Positions 49,705 through 60,503 of a stretch of 64,000 nt of DNA are shown here, one piece after another. Position numbers and translations under genes: made by a program. Positions within the stretch are counted from its first letter, which is position 1; the number at the start of each line of letters is the position of its first letter. This DNA comes from Craterostigma plantagineum (Eukaryota; Streptophyta; Magnoliopsida; Lamiales; Linderniaceae): assembly GCA_027422505.1 (NCBI GenBank), contig JAPQWV010000681.1, positions 1 through 64,000 on the forward strand, read 5' to 3'. The notes below the pieces were generated by a model that saw only the letters and a program-made list of their open reading frames with translations, did not search any database and was not told the origin of the DNA.

Positions 49705-50450
49705 ATGGGCAAGAGGAAGTCAAGGGCGAAGCCACCACCGAAGAAGAGGAATGACAAACTTGACACTGTCTTCAGCTGTCCCTTTTGCAATCATGGGACG
49801 AGCGTGGAGTGTCGCATGTAAGTAGCCTTGTCAAGATTATATCTCCTCTCCCTTTTTCCAAGTAGACGATGAATGATGCTGATCGCTATTGTATGATGTC
49901 ACTCAATATCACTTAATGTCGTCATGGTAATGGTGGTAACTCTGCTTTTCGAATGATCCACCATATCTCTTTTAGTTTCTTGCACCGTATTGGGTTTGCT
50001 ATCAGTTCTTCATACCCTTGTACGAATTTCTTCGTTGAGCTAATGAGATCACTTTTTCCCAGTGATATGAAGAGCATGATTGGTGAGGCTTCGTGTGGGA
50101 TTTGCCAAGAAAGCTTTAGCACTACCATAACAGGTCTGTGTCTCTGTATGTGTGTGTGTTCCATTTATTCTTCATATTTTTCGGCAAATTACGCAAACAT
50201 GCAATGCTCTGTTCATCATATTAAACGAACTGATCCTCCTTTTTACTTCATTTGCAGCATTGACAGAACCCATTGACGTGTAAGTGAGGGTGAAATGTGC
50301 TTATGTAGCTCTTCTATTTTCTTTCTTAATTTTTTTTTTCGATTTCCCCATTGGTTTAAATCCTGATACCCTTCTTCTGCCTGCAGATACAGCGAATGGA
50401 TTGATGAGTGCGAACGCGTTAATAACGTCGAAGATGAAGAAGATGAATAA
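49705..50450 (+). CDS. ELOF1: Transcription elongation factor 1 homolog (ELOF1)
   Basis: Small zinc protein that associates with RNA polymerase II during elongation and transcription-coupled repair. Four coding exons: 49705-49817, 50063-50133, 50258-50279 and 50387-50450, giving 89 residues, the usual size. The basic N-terminus MGKRKSRAKPPPKKRNDKLD is followed by the first Cys pair in FSCPFCNHGTSVEC and the second zinc-binding region at GEASCGICQESFSTTITALT. The acidic tail is NNVEDEEDE. A non-coding first exon probably ends at 49179 (AAAG|GTAAGT) with its acceptor at 49681. The third coding exon is only 22 nt. Confidence 0.94.
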
Positions 50451-51143
50451 ATATATTCTGCAATGCTTTATTTCTCATAGGCTTTTGATATTAAGGCCAG
50501 GACTTTCATCCATTCCACTGTATAAAGTTCTGAATAGTCATCGTGGATGTACTAATTAAAGTCTGAAGGAAGTTATCGATGTAATAAATCTCCGTGTCGT
50601 CTGTTCTAAACAGTTACTTGCAAGTCTGTTAAATTTCAGAGTTTATAGTTTGTTAGATTTTTCATTTGTTACTGAGAGATCGATATATAAGCTTATGTTG
50701 TTGTGGACATCCAAAAGTAATATGACGATATAAAAAAAACGGAAAGAAAAAAAAAGCCGATCTTGATGATTTCCCTTTTAAAAAAGTCTTACTATTGGCA
50801 AGATTTGTTACCTAAGATTTCGTTTTAGTCCAAAGTGATCGGCTTCCATTGGATACAAATACCATAACAGAAGGGTATGGTAAGAAGTATTATATATGTG
50901 GTTTTTTCTTGTCTAAAAGATTGAGCAATATTATTCAGATACACAATGCGATGCAATGATCAAGAAATCACAGGCGTGGTTCTTACACATACGGAAACTA
51001 AAAAATGTTCTATCAATCAACTTATGATGTAATAATATAAATGAACTACAGACAAACGCACGAAAGAAAACATCTTTCCTATTTTGTATAAATGAGTACA
51101 TAAACGCGCGCCAATATCTCCTTCGTCTCCTTCCCAACAAACC
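50451..51143. other. Convergent 3' UTRs of ELOF1 and the RING gene
   Basis: Spacer between two genes facing each other, AT-rich, no other feature seen. Confidence 0.45.
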
Positions 51144-52103
51144 CTAATTCCGATGTTGAACTTGGAGCTCGAAACGACAGCTAGGACAAGTATAGCGTTT
51201 ACACATCCAACGCAATATGCAAATTCCATGGAACAAATGAGAGCATGGCAACCCTATTTCTATCGCGCCATCAATCATCTTATTGCAGCATATAGCGCAC
51301 GAACCTTCACCACCCAATGATCCTACTTCATCTTCTTCTTCTTCATCTTCATCTTCTTCATTTGGTGGTGGTGCTGGTGGTATTATAACTTCTTGTTCGT
51401 CTTTATTCACCACCTCCACAGATCTCAATCCCAAGAGCATCTTATCATATGAGTAGAGATTTATCAGACTCCTTCGAGCGTGCCAAGAATTCGTCATGCC
51501 TAACCTCAGAAGTTCCCTTAGGTTCCTCGAAAACCAATCCTTGAGCAGATGATGTTCTTCGTCGACAACTACTTCGTTCAGGCTCAGCAACATCTTATAC
51601 TGCTCCAAATCCACGTTCACCCATTTCTTAATGCGCACGACGAGCATCTCTTCTCTGTCGTCGTTTCTCATCTCCCTGGCTTTTCCCAGCAAGCGTCCGA
51701 GGATTCCTTCCATAGTTTCTTCTTCTTCGTCATGCTCATCAGCTCCCCACAGAATCAGCAACTGCTGCCCCCTTAGGTCGAAGGGAAGCTCTTCGTCTTG
51801 CGCTAGCATGGCGGAGAGCATATTGCGCTGCTCGGGCCCATCGTTGTTAGCTTGCGTGAATTTACTGCGTGAGCATACGAAGGTTCTCGTGACGATTGTA
51901 GTGTCTTCCATGGGTGGGTCGGCGCCCCTACGTCGACGGTTGAGGGTTATATCTGCCTTGACTTGAATCACAAAGTAGTCGTCGTCGTCGTCGTCGTCTT
52001 CGTAATTAGGAGATGGCAAGCGACTCGTTTCTGTGAAAACCCTAGCAACATTCTCTTCTTGGATGAAAGGGATTAGCGTCAAAATAGGGTACCCATTCGC
52101 CAT
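51144..52103 (-). CDS. RING-H2 finger protein, putative E3 ubiquitin ligase
   Basis: Intronless, 319 residues. The C-terminus holds a complete RING-H2 finger (CAICCNKM ... LPCSHLFHGICILRWM ... YTCPSC, spacing C-x2-C, C-x-H-x2-H-x2-C, C-x2-C), which would recruit an E2 enzyme. The rest is strongly acidic, with a run of seven Asp near residue 37 and an Glu/Asp-rich stretch just before the RING. No membrane span or other known domain is visible in the N-terminal 230 residues, so the substrate is unknown. The start is supported by an AT-rich upstream leader and an MANGYPILTL beginning. Confidence 0.85.
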   Translation of the reverse strand: MANGYPILTLIPFIQEENVARVFTETSRLPSPNYEDDDDDDDYFVIQVKADITLNRRRRGADPPMEDTTIVTRTFVCSRSKFTQANNDGPEQRNMLSAMLAQDEELPFDLRGQQLLILWGADEHDEEEETMEGILGRLLGKAREMRNDDREEMLVVRIKKWVNVDLEQYKMLLSLNEVVVDEEHHLLKDWFSRNLRELLRLGMTNSWHARRSLINLYSYDKMLLGLRSVEVVNKDEQEVIIPPAPPPNEEDEDEEEEDEVGSLGGEGSCAICCNKMIDGAIEIGLPCSHLFHGICILRWMCKRYTCPSCRFELQVQHRN

Positions 52104-52684
52104 GATACGCGATGAATGATGAATGATGACGATGATGATAAAAATCTAAAGGAAATCTAGGGTAAGATTTTCTTGAGCGAGGGCTAGCCATATATAGGGG
52201 AATGGTATACGATATAGCCTCTGAGAAGGGACGTGTGACTTCTTAAACAGAATGATTACGTTTGGATATTTGAATCGATGCGTGACAAAAGAACCAATCT
52301 TTGTAAACTCTCTCTCGGATATTACAACGATTAGTCCTAAATAATATCCCTTGTTTTCTTCTCTCCCTAAAAACCATTAGCAAACTAGGGATATTACATT
52401 AGTTATCGCGTTTCCATGTCATTAATTTCACTTTTTTAATGTTCACAATATCCACTAACTTCAGTGGGATGGCTTTTTATTGCGACACGGTGATTCTTGA
52501 AGAAACGTCTACGTGGAAGTTATTGAACTAATATATCTATTTGACTTTGCCGCCATTGTTGACGAATAGAAAACGACGACAACTACTCTTCCCAGTTCCC
52601 TCCCCTCAACACGCTGCGGTTAAACTAACTCACGCAGCAGAAAAACAAAAGAGAGAAGAAATATAACAGCGCGCACGACGTCGA
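52104..52684. other. RING promoter and duplicated WRKY 3' flank
   Basis: From about 52380 to 52684 the sequence matches 55825-56075 with many small differences: shared blocks are ATATTACATTAGTTATC, CACAATATCCAC versus TACAATATCCAC, and CAGAAAAACAAAAGAGA. This is the 3' flank shared by the two WRKY copies. The left part is the promoter of the RING gene. Confidence 0.6.
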
Positions 52685-53004
52685 TTATCGATCTTCCTCG
52701 TCGTTATTTCCCAGCCCACCACTGCCGCCCCCGCCGTCGTTGCTCGGATCTGCGTCGTCGACCTCATTCCGACGGAGATGATCCGCCACCGCAGCCACAA
52801 ATCTCGGGTCCCTCAGGAGAGCATGATCCACGTCGACTTGGCCATGGCCGACCATTTCTTGATTCGACGCCGAAATATTCGACTGCTTCACAGGATTGTC
52901 GGGGGCAATTTCAAAGTCTGCCGCCGCCGCCGGCGACTGCGTTGGGTCCAAAGTGATGGTTTGAAGGGAGCAGTCGTCGAAATCGAAGCTAAGCACCATG
53001 GGTC
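52685..53004 (-). pseudogene. Truncated C-terminal exon of a WRKY gene (copy A)
   Basis: This minus-strand piece encodes the last ~100 residues of a WRKY protein, alignable with the C-terminus of the neighbouring gene: shared segments are [29 protein letters not shown] and PSNDGGGG. It ends abruptly at 53004 where a copia LTR begins, so the WRKY domain and upstream exons are missing. A matching promoter-like remnant lies at 55430-55660, implying that the whole gene was once duplicated. The tail here stays in frame to GLGNNDEEDR, whereas copy B stops about 15 residues earlier because of a one-base difference. Confidence 0.82.
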
Positions 53005-53372
53005 TGTTAAATATAAACTTGATTCGGTAAGAGATGGATTTAATATTTGACTTAAGGAGTATTATATGGGCTAAAGAGGATTACAGGCCCAATATCTAGA
53101 AACTTACGGTAGAGATATCTATGGAAGTGTTTAGAAAGATATAAAACTAGATAGTATTAAGGAGTGTTCTAGATTAGCGTGGTGTTGGCTAAATCTTAGC
53201 CACACATTAAGGAAGTGAAACTAGTATAAATAGGGGTGATTGCTTAACATTTGTATCAAGCAATCAACCAAGTGAAAATCAAAACAAGTGTTGTAATATA
53301 AAGCCTCCTCCTCTAAACACTAGCCTTCGATATCAAGTTCCTCCCTTCCTATCAAAATCCTAATTTCCAACA
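53005..53372 (+). repeat. 5' LTR of a copia retrotransposon
   Basis: A 368-bp block starting TGTTAAAT and ending CCAACA (TG...CA ends). It is followed within a few bases by TAATATCAGAGCT, close to the TGGTATCAGAGC primer-binding site complementary to initiator methionine tRNA. A TATAAATA element lies near 53226. No matching 3' LTR is present in the window. Confidence 0.8.
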
Positions 53373-55047
53373 AAGTAATATCAGAGCTAAAAGATCATAC
53401 GGCGATGGAGAGCGACATGGTTTCCTTCCAAGTCCCGACACTCAACAAAAGCAACTACTACAATTGGAGTATCAAGATGAAGGCGCTCCTCGATCACAAG
53501 ACGTATGGGAGATCGTGGAGAAAGGCTATGTCGAGCTGAAAAACGAAGAAACCCAATCTCAAACTCAAAAGGATAGTTTGGGAGAATTGCGAAAGAGAGA
53601 CAAGAAAGCTCTCTACCTAATCTATCAAGGATTAGATGACGATGCTTTCGAGAAGATTTCGGAAGCAAAGACCGCCAAGGAAGCATGGGAGAAGCTTCAA
53701 ACGTCGTAAAGGAGTAGATCCGGTAAAGAAGGTATGTCTTCAAACTTTAAGAGCCGAGTTTGAAGCCTTACATATGAAACAAGATGAAGTCGTGTCGGAC
53801 TACTTCTCGAGGGTATTAGCAATAACCAATCAATTAAAAAGGAATAGTGAGAAATTGATGATGTTAGAATCATGGAGAAAATTCTCCGCTCGTTAGACCC
53901 AACGTTTGAGCACATATGTAGCTATCATGGAAGAAACTAAGGATCTAGAGAAAATGATGATGGAGCAACTATTGGGCTCACTACAAGCCCATGAGGAAAA
54001 GAGAAGGAAGAAGGAAGAGATTGTAGAACAGCTACTTAAGTTGCAAGTTGATCCTACTAAAGAAAGGGAAAATGAAGGAAAATATCAAGGACGAGGCTAC
54101 AAACGAGGATATAAAGGAGAACGAGGTGGAGCCATGGACACAAATAAGAACGAGGTTGGAGACCGGACAACGACGACCAAGATAATCATAAAGGAAAATT
54201 ATTCGACAAAAGGCTACTAGAGAGGTAACTCAAGATCAAGGTATGACAAATCACATATTAAGTGCTATAATTGGCAGAAATTCGGACATTACGCTTCCGA
54301 ATGTCGAGCCCCTAGAATCAATAAAGTCGAAGAGAGAGCTAACTACGTTGAAGAGAAAAATCAAGAAGAGATTCTACTACTATCCCATAAGGATATTGAA
54401 ATAGGCGAATACAATGAGTGGTCGGGACACCGGTGGGAGAAATCGTGTGAGTGGAAACAGAAGCATATCCTTGGAGTTTAATGAGTTAGTGAACGCCGAC
54501 GTTGATTTTGGAGAAGAGCATAACATCCCGGTGGAAGGCAACAATAACATTTTCAGTCAAGAGGTGATGCTCGACAACGAAGAAGATATGATGAGAGTAT
54601 TCCATACATCGAAGAAATTAGCATGGAGAAACCAGTTATTGAGCAGACAAGAGAAGAGCCCAATACTCAGCTAGCTTTACCCCCTGCGAGATCTGAAGAA
54701 CACGAAAACTCACAGGAGAGAGTCTCACACGCAAGAGCCAACAAGAATTATCCAAGGTTGTCTCTTAAAAGATGGAGGGCCGATGAGGTTTCAAGACGCT
54801 AATGACGAGAAAGATATCATGGATGAAAAATTAAAGATATCATGAAAATTGACACACGAGAGTTAACAATAATACAAGAGGGCATAAAGGAGAAGCTGGA
54901 AGAAATACAACAAGCTTGGCGTCTGAATGCTACAATCAAGAAGCAGACATCGGCTATCACGAGAATAATTGGAGCATACACCGAATAGATATAAAGTCTG
55001 CCTTCCTAGATGGAGTTCCTGAGGAAGATACATACATCAAAATGATG
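53005..55047 (+). mobile_element. Decayed Ty1/copia retrotransposon inserted in the WRKY duplicate
   Basis: After the 5' LTR comes a gag region broken by frameshifts: MESDMVSFQVPTLNKSN at 53405, then KDSLGELRKRDKKALYLI (about 53571-53624) and [21 protein letters not shown] zinc-knuckle-like motif at about 54260 reads CYNWQKFGHYASEC, in which the second Cys is Trp. A short reverse-transcriptase relic with IDIKSAFLDGVPEED is at about 54988-55030. Protease, integrase and most of the reverse transcriptase are missing, and the 3' end is cut off where a hAT-like element begins. It is not able to move. Confidence 0.8.
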
Positions 55048-55406
55048 CTAGTGGGCTTAGCCCGCCAATTTAAAAAAAAAATAAAAAAATATAAAAAAAA
55101 AGTAAGACAAAATAATAAAAAAATAGGAAAAATAATATAAAAATAGTAAAAAATAAACAAAAATAATAATTTAAGTTGAAAAAAAATATCTAAATTTTAT
55201 AAACTTTTTTAATTTTAATTTATTTATGTTATGAGTTACCAATTATAGCTAAAAATTATAAAAATCATCATAATATATTTATAAATCTTATAGTTTAAAA
55301 TAATAATATAATATTTAATTTTCCGCCGGGCTTGCCCGCGCCCTACGGGCCCGGCCCGCCAAAGCCCGCGGCCCACACGCCCTGCGGGGCCCGTTTGACA
55401 GCTCTA
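55048..55406. mobile_element. hAT-like non-autonomous element, second copy of the GC-rich-end family
   Basis: The right end, in reverse complement, reads TAGAGCTGTCAAACGGGCC and is followed by GGGC/CCCGCC strings, the same design as the element at 736-1046. The left end starts near GGGCTTAGCCCGCC without the full terminal repeat, so it is eroded or was truncated. The interior is almost pure A/T. It lies directly against the copia fragment. Confidence 0.5.
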
Positions 55407-56140
55407 ATATATATGTATATATGTATATATGTAGTGTTGGACGGTTGGGTCTCTTGTTTTGGTTAATGGCTAGAGAAAATGATTACACTTTGAAAGTATA
55501 TCTTTCCTTCCTTTTCCTCTCACCAAATAGTTATCCTCTGCATGTTTAGCTTAATTCATCTGCATATATTCCAACTTCTATCATATTAACAGTAGCTATA
55601 AAATATAGAAAGATGAGGCTAGCTTAAGAACTTCTATTTTTAACTAAAAATTGGACTCGCATGTCGTTTTTTTACGATCAATACGTTCAAGAACGGTTTA
55701 CTATTAAAAAAAAAAAAAAAAGAACTGTGACAATCAATACGTTCGAAAAAAATAAGAACAGCTATCAACTAACCAATACCATATTTTTCACCTTGCTAAA
55801 AATCTCATCAAATAAAACTACGTATATTACATTAGTTATCCTCTCCAATTCCATGTGGTTAATTTCACTCTTTTTAAACGTTTACAATATCCACCAACTC
55901 AATTGGGATAGCTTTCATTGCGCCGATCGTTACGGTAATATAAGATTCTCGACGCAACGTATAGGTGGAAAAGCTTATTCAACTACTTATCTATTTGACT
56001 GTTGCTGTCAGTCAACTCACGCATCAGAAAAACAAAAGAGAAAAAGAAATATTAACAGCGCGCGACGTCGTTTATTGATCTCCGTCGTTATTTCCCACCC
56101 AGCCCACTACCACTGCTACCACCGCCGTCGTTGCTCGGAG
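55407..56140. other. Remnant promoter of WRKY copy A and 3' flank of copy B
   Basis: 55430-55660 aligns with 57890-58215 (upstream of WRKY copy B): shared blocks include GTGTTGG, CTTGTTTTGG, AGTATATCTTT and TTGGACTCGCA. It therefore looks like the promoter of the lost 5' half of copy A. 55825-56075 is the 3' flank of copy B and matches the 3' flank of copy A. Confidence 0.6.
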
Positions 56141-57766
56141 CTACGCCGTCGTCCTCACTCGACGGAGAAGATCCGCCACCGCAGCCACAAATCTCGGGTC
56201 CCTCACGAGAGCATCAACGTCGACTTGGCCATGGCCGGCCATTTCTATATCCGACTGTATCCCAGGATTGTCGGGGATCATCAACGACAGCTGCAAAGTG
56301 TCTTCCGCCGGAGGAGGCGGCGGCGGCGACTGCGTTAGGTCCAAAGTGATGGTTGGGAAGGGAGCAGTCGTCGAAATCGAAGCTAAGCACCATGGGTTAT
56401 TATCTCTATTACAAGCAGCAGAGCAGGGAATAAAGAGCTGTCTAGGCTCGCCGTAGTCTGGGTTCATCATATGGCCGTCGTCGTCGGAAAGGAGAGCTCT
56501 CACGGCGGACTTTGCCACGGCGGCCATGGCGTTGGCGACGGGTGTCAGTGGGTGGTTGTTGGACCCTTCGTAGGTCGTCACCTCTACGCCTTCGTCCTCC
56601 GCCCATCTCTGAACCTAATAAATGACGATGATCAGAAAAGATTAAATCACAAATAAATAAGAAGAGAAAAATATTATGTAATGAAATAATCTAAGAGTAG
56701 TAATAATATCGTATTATTACTTGTTTTCTGACGGGGCAACGGTCATTACCAACGGTGCATCGGTAGTACGACCTAGGATGAGGATTCGCCTTGGAAGACT
56801 TTTGCCCGTATTTTCGCCATCGACATCCATCTCGGATCTTAATAATTATTGAATAAGCGAAAACATTAACGTGATTTTTCGAAATTTAAAAGTATTTCGA
56901 TAGTTTTAGGGTTTTATATACGTTTACCGAGGCGCCCGATCGTCCTCCGTGCCTCGCTCGAACTTCCACGCGGGTTTTCCTCATGATGGAGGCGGCGTTA
57001 TCGGCCCGCTCCATAGGATGACCCGCGGGTCGAATCGTTCCCTTTGGGCCCACGCTGAGCTCCGACGATAGTGAGATTAGTATGATCGTTATTCTGTCGT
57101 TCTTGAATTAGGGTTTCGTAGCGACTCTTCCAATACGTCAGCAGCTCTGATAAGCGTTGGCCCTCAGCCTTCAGTCCGTCGATTTCCGATTGGGCGGCAG
57201 CTAATCGCTGGTTTACATTGCAATAAAAATGTAAATCACATACGAAAAATTTTGCGTTAGAATCGTATTCTACTTTCTTCGAGATCTTATTAGGGTTTTC
57301 ACATCCACGAACAAGATAGCATTAGGAAAACCCCCAACTAATGACGAAATACATCAAGATTCTTGATCGTTTTGAACCCCAAAACTAGTCCAAGATAAAT
57401 ATCAAGATTCATATATGTCTCTATGTATCTGTATCTATAAGAAAAACTGTTTGATTGACTTACATTATTCTCTTCTTCCCCATAGAAAACAGTCGTCGTC
57501 GTTCCATCACCTTCTTCTTCTTGACGAACACTGTTATTAGAACGACTGCTTATTATTCTGCAATCAGTGATCGCCTTTTGTTTCCTATTCCATGGGAAAA
57601 GATCGAGAGTGATCAACGCAGCTCTTTTTCGCCTAATACTTGGATTATTGTCGTCGCTCTCAGCCCTGTCAGTCGACGGCAACGGCGATGAAGAAGAAGT
57701 ATTAGCAGAAGAATAAGAAGAAGGTCGTCGTGAGGTTTTAGGTTCTGAAGAGTCGTCGTCGTCCAT
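56141..57766 (-). CDS. WRKY transcription factor, group IIb-like (copy B), one frameshift
   Basis: Nuclear factor binding W-box DNA, usually in defence or stress responses. Four exons: 57464-57766, 56928-57207, 56721-56837 and 56141-56614. Exon 2 encodes a leucine-zipper-like coiled coil ([20 protein letters not shown]) typical of groups IIa/b, then [19 protein letters not shown]. Exon 3 starts the WRKY domain ([20 protein letters not shown]) with the C-x5-C zinc pair in [14 protein letters not shown], and the intron falls at the V-Q-R position typical of groups IIa/b. Exon 4 continues [17 protein letters not shown], where SNNHPL replaces the usual HNHPL; one zinc-ligand His is thus Asn. Exon 2 changes frame near 57036-57049 (GPKG to TIRPAG), consistent with one extra base in a short homopolymer. 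The C-terminal tail has [13 protein letters not shown]. Confidence 0.82.
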
Positions 57767-58375
57767 GATATACAGGAAATTTACTTGGCAAAATGTTTTT
57801 TTTTTTGGGGTTTTCTTTTCTTCTTGCGATTTACTGCACTACTTTGGCGAGTCATCTATCATTATATATATGTATATACTATATATATATATATAGTGTT
57901 GGGTTTCTTGTTTTGGTAAATGGATGGAGAAAATGCTACACTTGACTCGGCTAACAGATCTGGGAATTAATCGAATGTTTTACTTATTGAACTATTGAAA
58001 TACTTACACTTGACTCGGTCACTCGGACCATTCTTTTACTATATTGGAACTATTTCGTGTGAAGTATATCTTTAATTTCCTTCCTTTTCCTCACACCAAA
58101 TTGTTATTTTCTGCGTATTTATCTTTATTACATAACAATACTTATAAAAGTTAGAAAAATGAGCCTGAGTTTAAGAACTTGCATGTTTTAATCAGAACTT
58201 GGACTCGCAATGTTTTTGAGGTGGGTGTGATCATGATATCACAATCAATACTATACCTTTAAGCTAAAAAAAAAACATTCTATTCTTTTCTCCTTCCTTT
58301 CTTTTGCCAATTAATTTCATGGTAAAACAAAACAAAAAAGGTTGCAACTACATTAGAAAAAAAAAGGCAAAATAA
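57767..58375. other. WRKY copy B promoter and galactosyltransferase 3' UTR
   Basis: Upstream region of the WRKY gene with AT repeats (57864-57896) and sequence shared with 55430-55660. The right side is the 3' UTR of the next minus-strand gene. No further gene is seen. Confidence 0.5.
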
Positions 58376-60503
58376 TCAGAAATTAACCTTCCAAATTAAA
58401 TCAGCTCCTTCGCCGCATCGCCGATGAACTTCGCCTATCCTATCGACCGATCTGCATATTCCGCTGCAGCTCCAATCGAACGAAGCAACGCATATATTTC
58501 CCGCCTGCGCCTTCCATTCGCAGTCTAACGCAAAAAAAGAAAAAGAAAAAAGCGCAATCGAAACCAATTATGAGAAAAAATTTCTAACATACATATACAC
58601 ACTTTGCGCTTTTTTTAAAAATAAATTACCCGGCGGGGTCCCACAGCACAGTCGTCGATCGTCGACGTGCCTAACGTCGAGCCCTATGAACCACGACCCT
58701 AAAGATACGTCCTCGTTGGCGTACTTGTGAAGGACACGCCTATAATAGGTCGCGATTTTTTTTTTATTACTACGTACTTCGATTAAATTAATTAACTGCG
58801 CATCGACGGCACAAGATGCGACAAAATGAGAATGTATGTCTTAACTGATTTGCGGAGATGTAAGAAGCCAAATCTCTCGAAATTGCGTATAATTGTCCCG
58901 TGGCGTGTCGAAAGTACTTGTTCCCCGCGTCCCCGAATTTCCAGTACTCGGGCTCGTGGTACCTCACTCCCCTAATTTAAATTTTTTTCCGCCGATATTT
59001 ATTACGAAATAACAGCCAAAAAAAATGAAAGAAAGAAAGAAAGAAAGAAAAATACTGATCGCAAACCTTTGCGCAAGAACGGGCCCAGATTTCATACAGC
59101 CGACGTATACTCTGCGCTTTTTCCGATGCCTCGCTAGGGTTGGGCCAACGTTGCTATCGTAAAAACGAATTTTTAAAAGATACGAATCGCCCAAAAAAAT
59201 TGAGTAGAAAAAACATGCGAAAAAAGGAGCGATTTTTATCGACGCTTATCATACCTATATTTACATGGACGTCGTCGTCAACCTTGACGTAGAACTCGGC
59301 TTCCCATAACGAAAAGGCGGTAGCGAAGTAACTCTTCGTTTTAGCGGAAAGCTCGAGGTAACCCTCGACGTGATCCTTAAATTATACGTAATTTTTTTGT
59401 AGTAAGTAACGCGATAATTATAAGACAAAGGAAATATTGTTCTATAATATTTTCTTGATTTTCACCAGCCTCATGATGTCGCCGTGCTTTCGATCTTCGG
59501 CGTCGATGGCTCTATCGAGTATGCCTCCTCGGGTGGCGCTGCGCAAGGAATTTTTTATTTTTTTTTTCAAACGATTCGACCAAGATTATTTCGAAAATCG
59601 TAAAAGAATCGAAAATTACGTGCTCACAAACCTATGGCCTATCACAAAGCGAACGATGATTCCTTTCTCCATCTCCAACTTCTGCCTATTTTCGCCTGGA
59701 TTCTCAGATAAAGAACATCATAAGATAAGATAGTGATGTAATGAGATTGAAGCAAAGAGAGAGCGAGGTTTTAATGACGTCAGCATGTGGATAAGACAAA
59801 ACAAAAAAAAGGGAACCTTGAGGCATCCATGTCGAGCGAATTGAGTCTCGCCTCTTACGGCTGCTGAAAGCAGTGTTTATCCCAATAACCATGAAGTATT
59901 TCCTCCTTATGCCCACGCCGTCGCCGTCGCCGTCTCCGGCGCCGGAGGAGGTACTTTCCGACGTGGGAGCTTTGCCTACGATCGATTCTTGGACAGCTTT
60001 AGCAGATGCAAGCTCCATTTCCAAGGTGGAAATGGTTTCGTTTAATGTCCTAAAATCGCGGTGTTCGAACCTATTGTAATCTGAGCCCTCGAGGAGATAA
60101 AAATATTTGCAGAAAAGAAACAGATAAAAGAAAAACTCACTTTATGGAGAGATGATTAGCCTCGGAAATATCTCGAAAGATCTCTTTGGATACTCTTTGG
60201 AGGGAAACTTGGCTCGTAACGCAGCTTTCTGAGACTAGCTTTAACCTCTCTGCTTCGGCCGAGGTTGTTCTTTGGACGCTTGTTGTTTCTTGGCCGTCCC
60301 ATGTTCTGTTAAATGGAACATATCGGACAAAGAAAAAACATTGGATTTGATTGATCGATTGAATGATGTTTTTTTTTTTTTTTTTTCAACCTGTTTGTGA
60401 GGAACATTCCTGCGCAGAAGCTGCCTAGACAGAGGAACAGAGTCCATTTACGAGATACAAAACTACTGCTTCTTGAGACCTGATCTGCCCCTCTGTTCTT
60501 CAT
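58376..60503 (-). CDS. Golgi beta-1,3-galactosyltransferase (GT31), one frameshift
   Basis: Type II Golgi enzyme of family GT31 that transfers galactose, related to the Arabidopsis B3GALT/HPGT proteins acting on arabinogalactan proteins or glycans. Ten exons: 60391-60503, 60141-60305, 59817-60049, 59632-59695, 59466-59538, 59255-59375, 59067-59153, 58846-58971, 58630-58739 and 58376-58524; about 413 residues. The N-terminal anchor is [21 protein letters not shown]4094-like stalk with coiled-coil character follows, then [20 protein letters not shown]. The metal-binding DxD motif is [10 protein letters not shown]. Later blocks are [35 protein letters not shown] and RRLCCGTPP. In exon 7 (about 59142) one base is missing from a short G run (C on the coding strand); adding one C restores GPTLARHR. 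Confidence 0.9.

Noticed and set aside
55661..56338. Plus-strand open frame of 225 codons
   Set aside because: It crosses the 3' flank and antisense of WRKY copy B; no independent protein signal.
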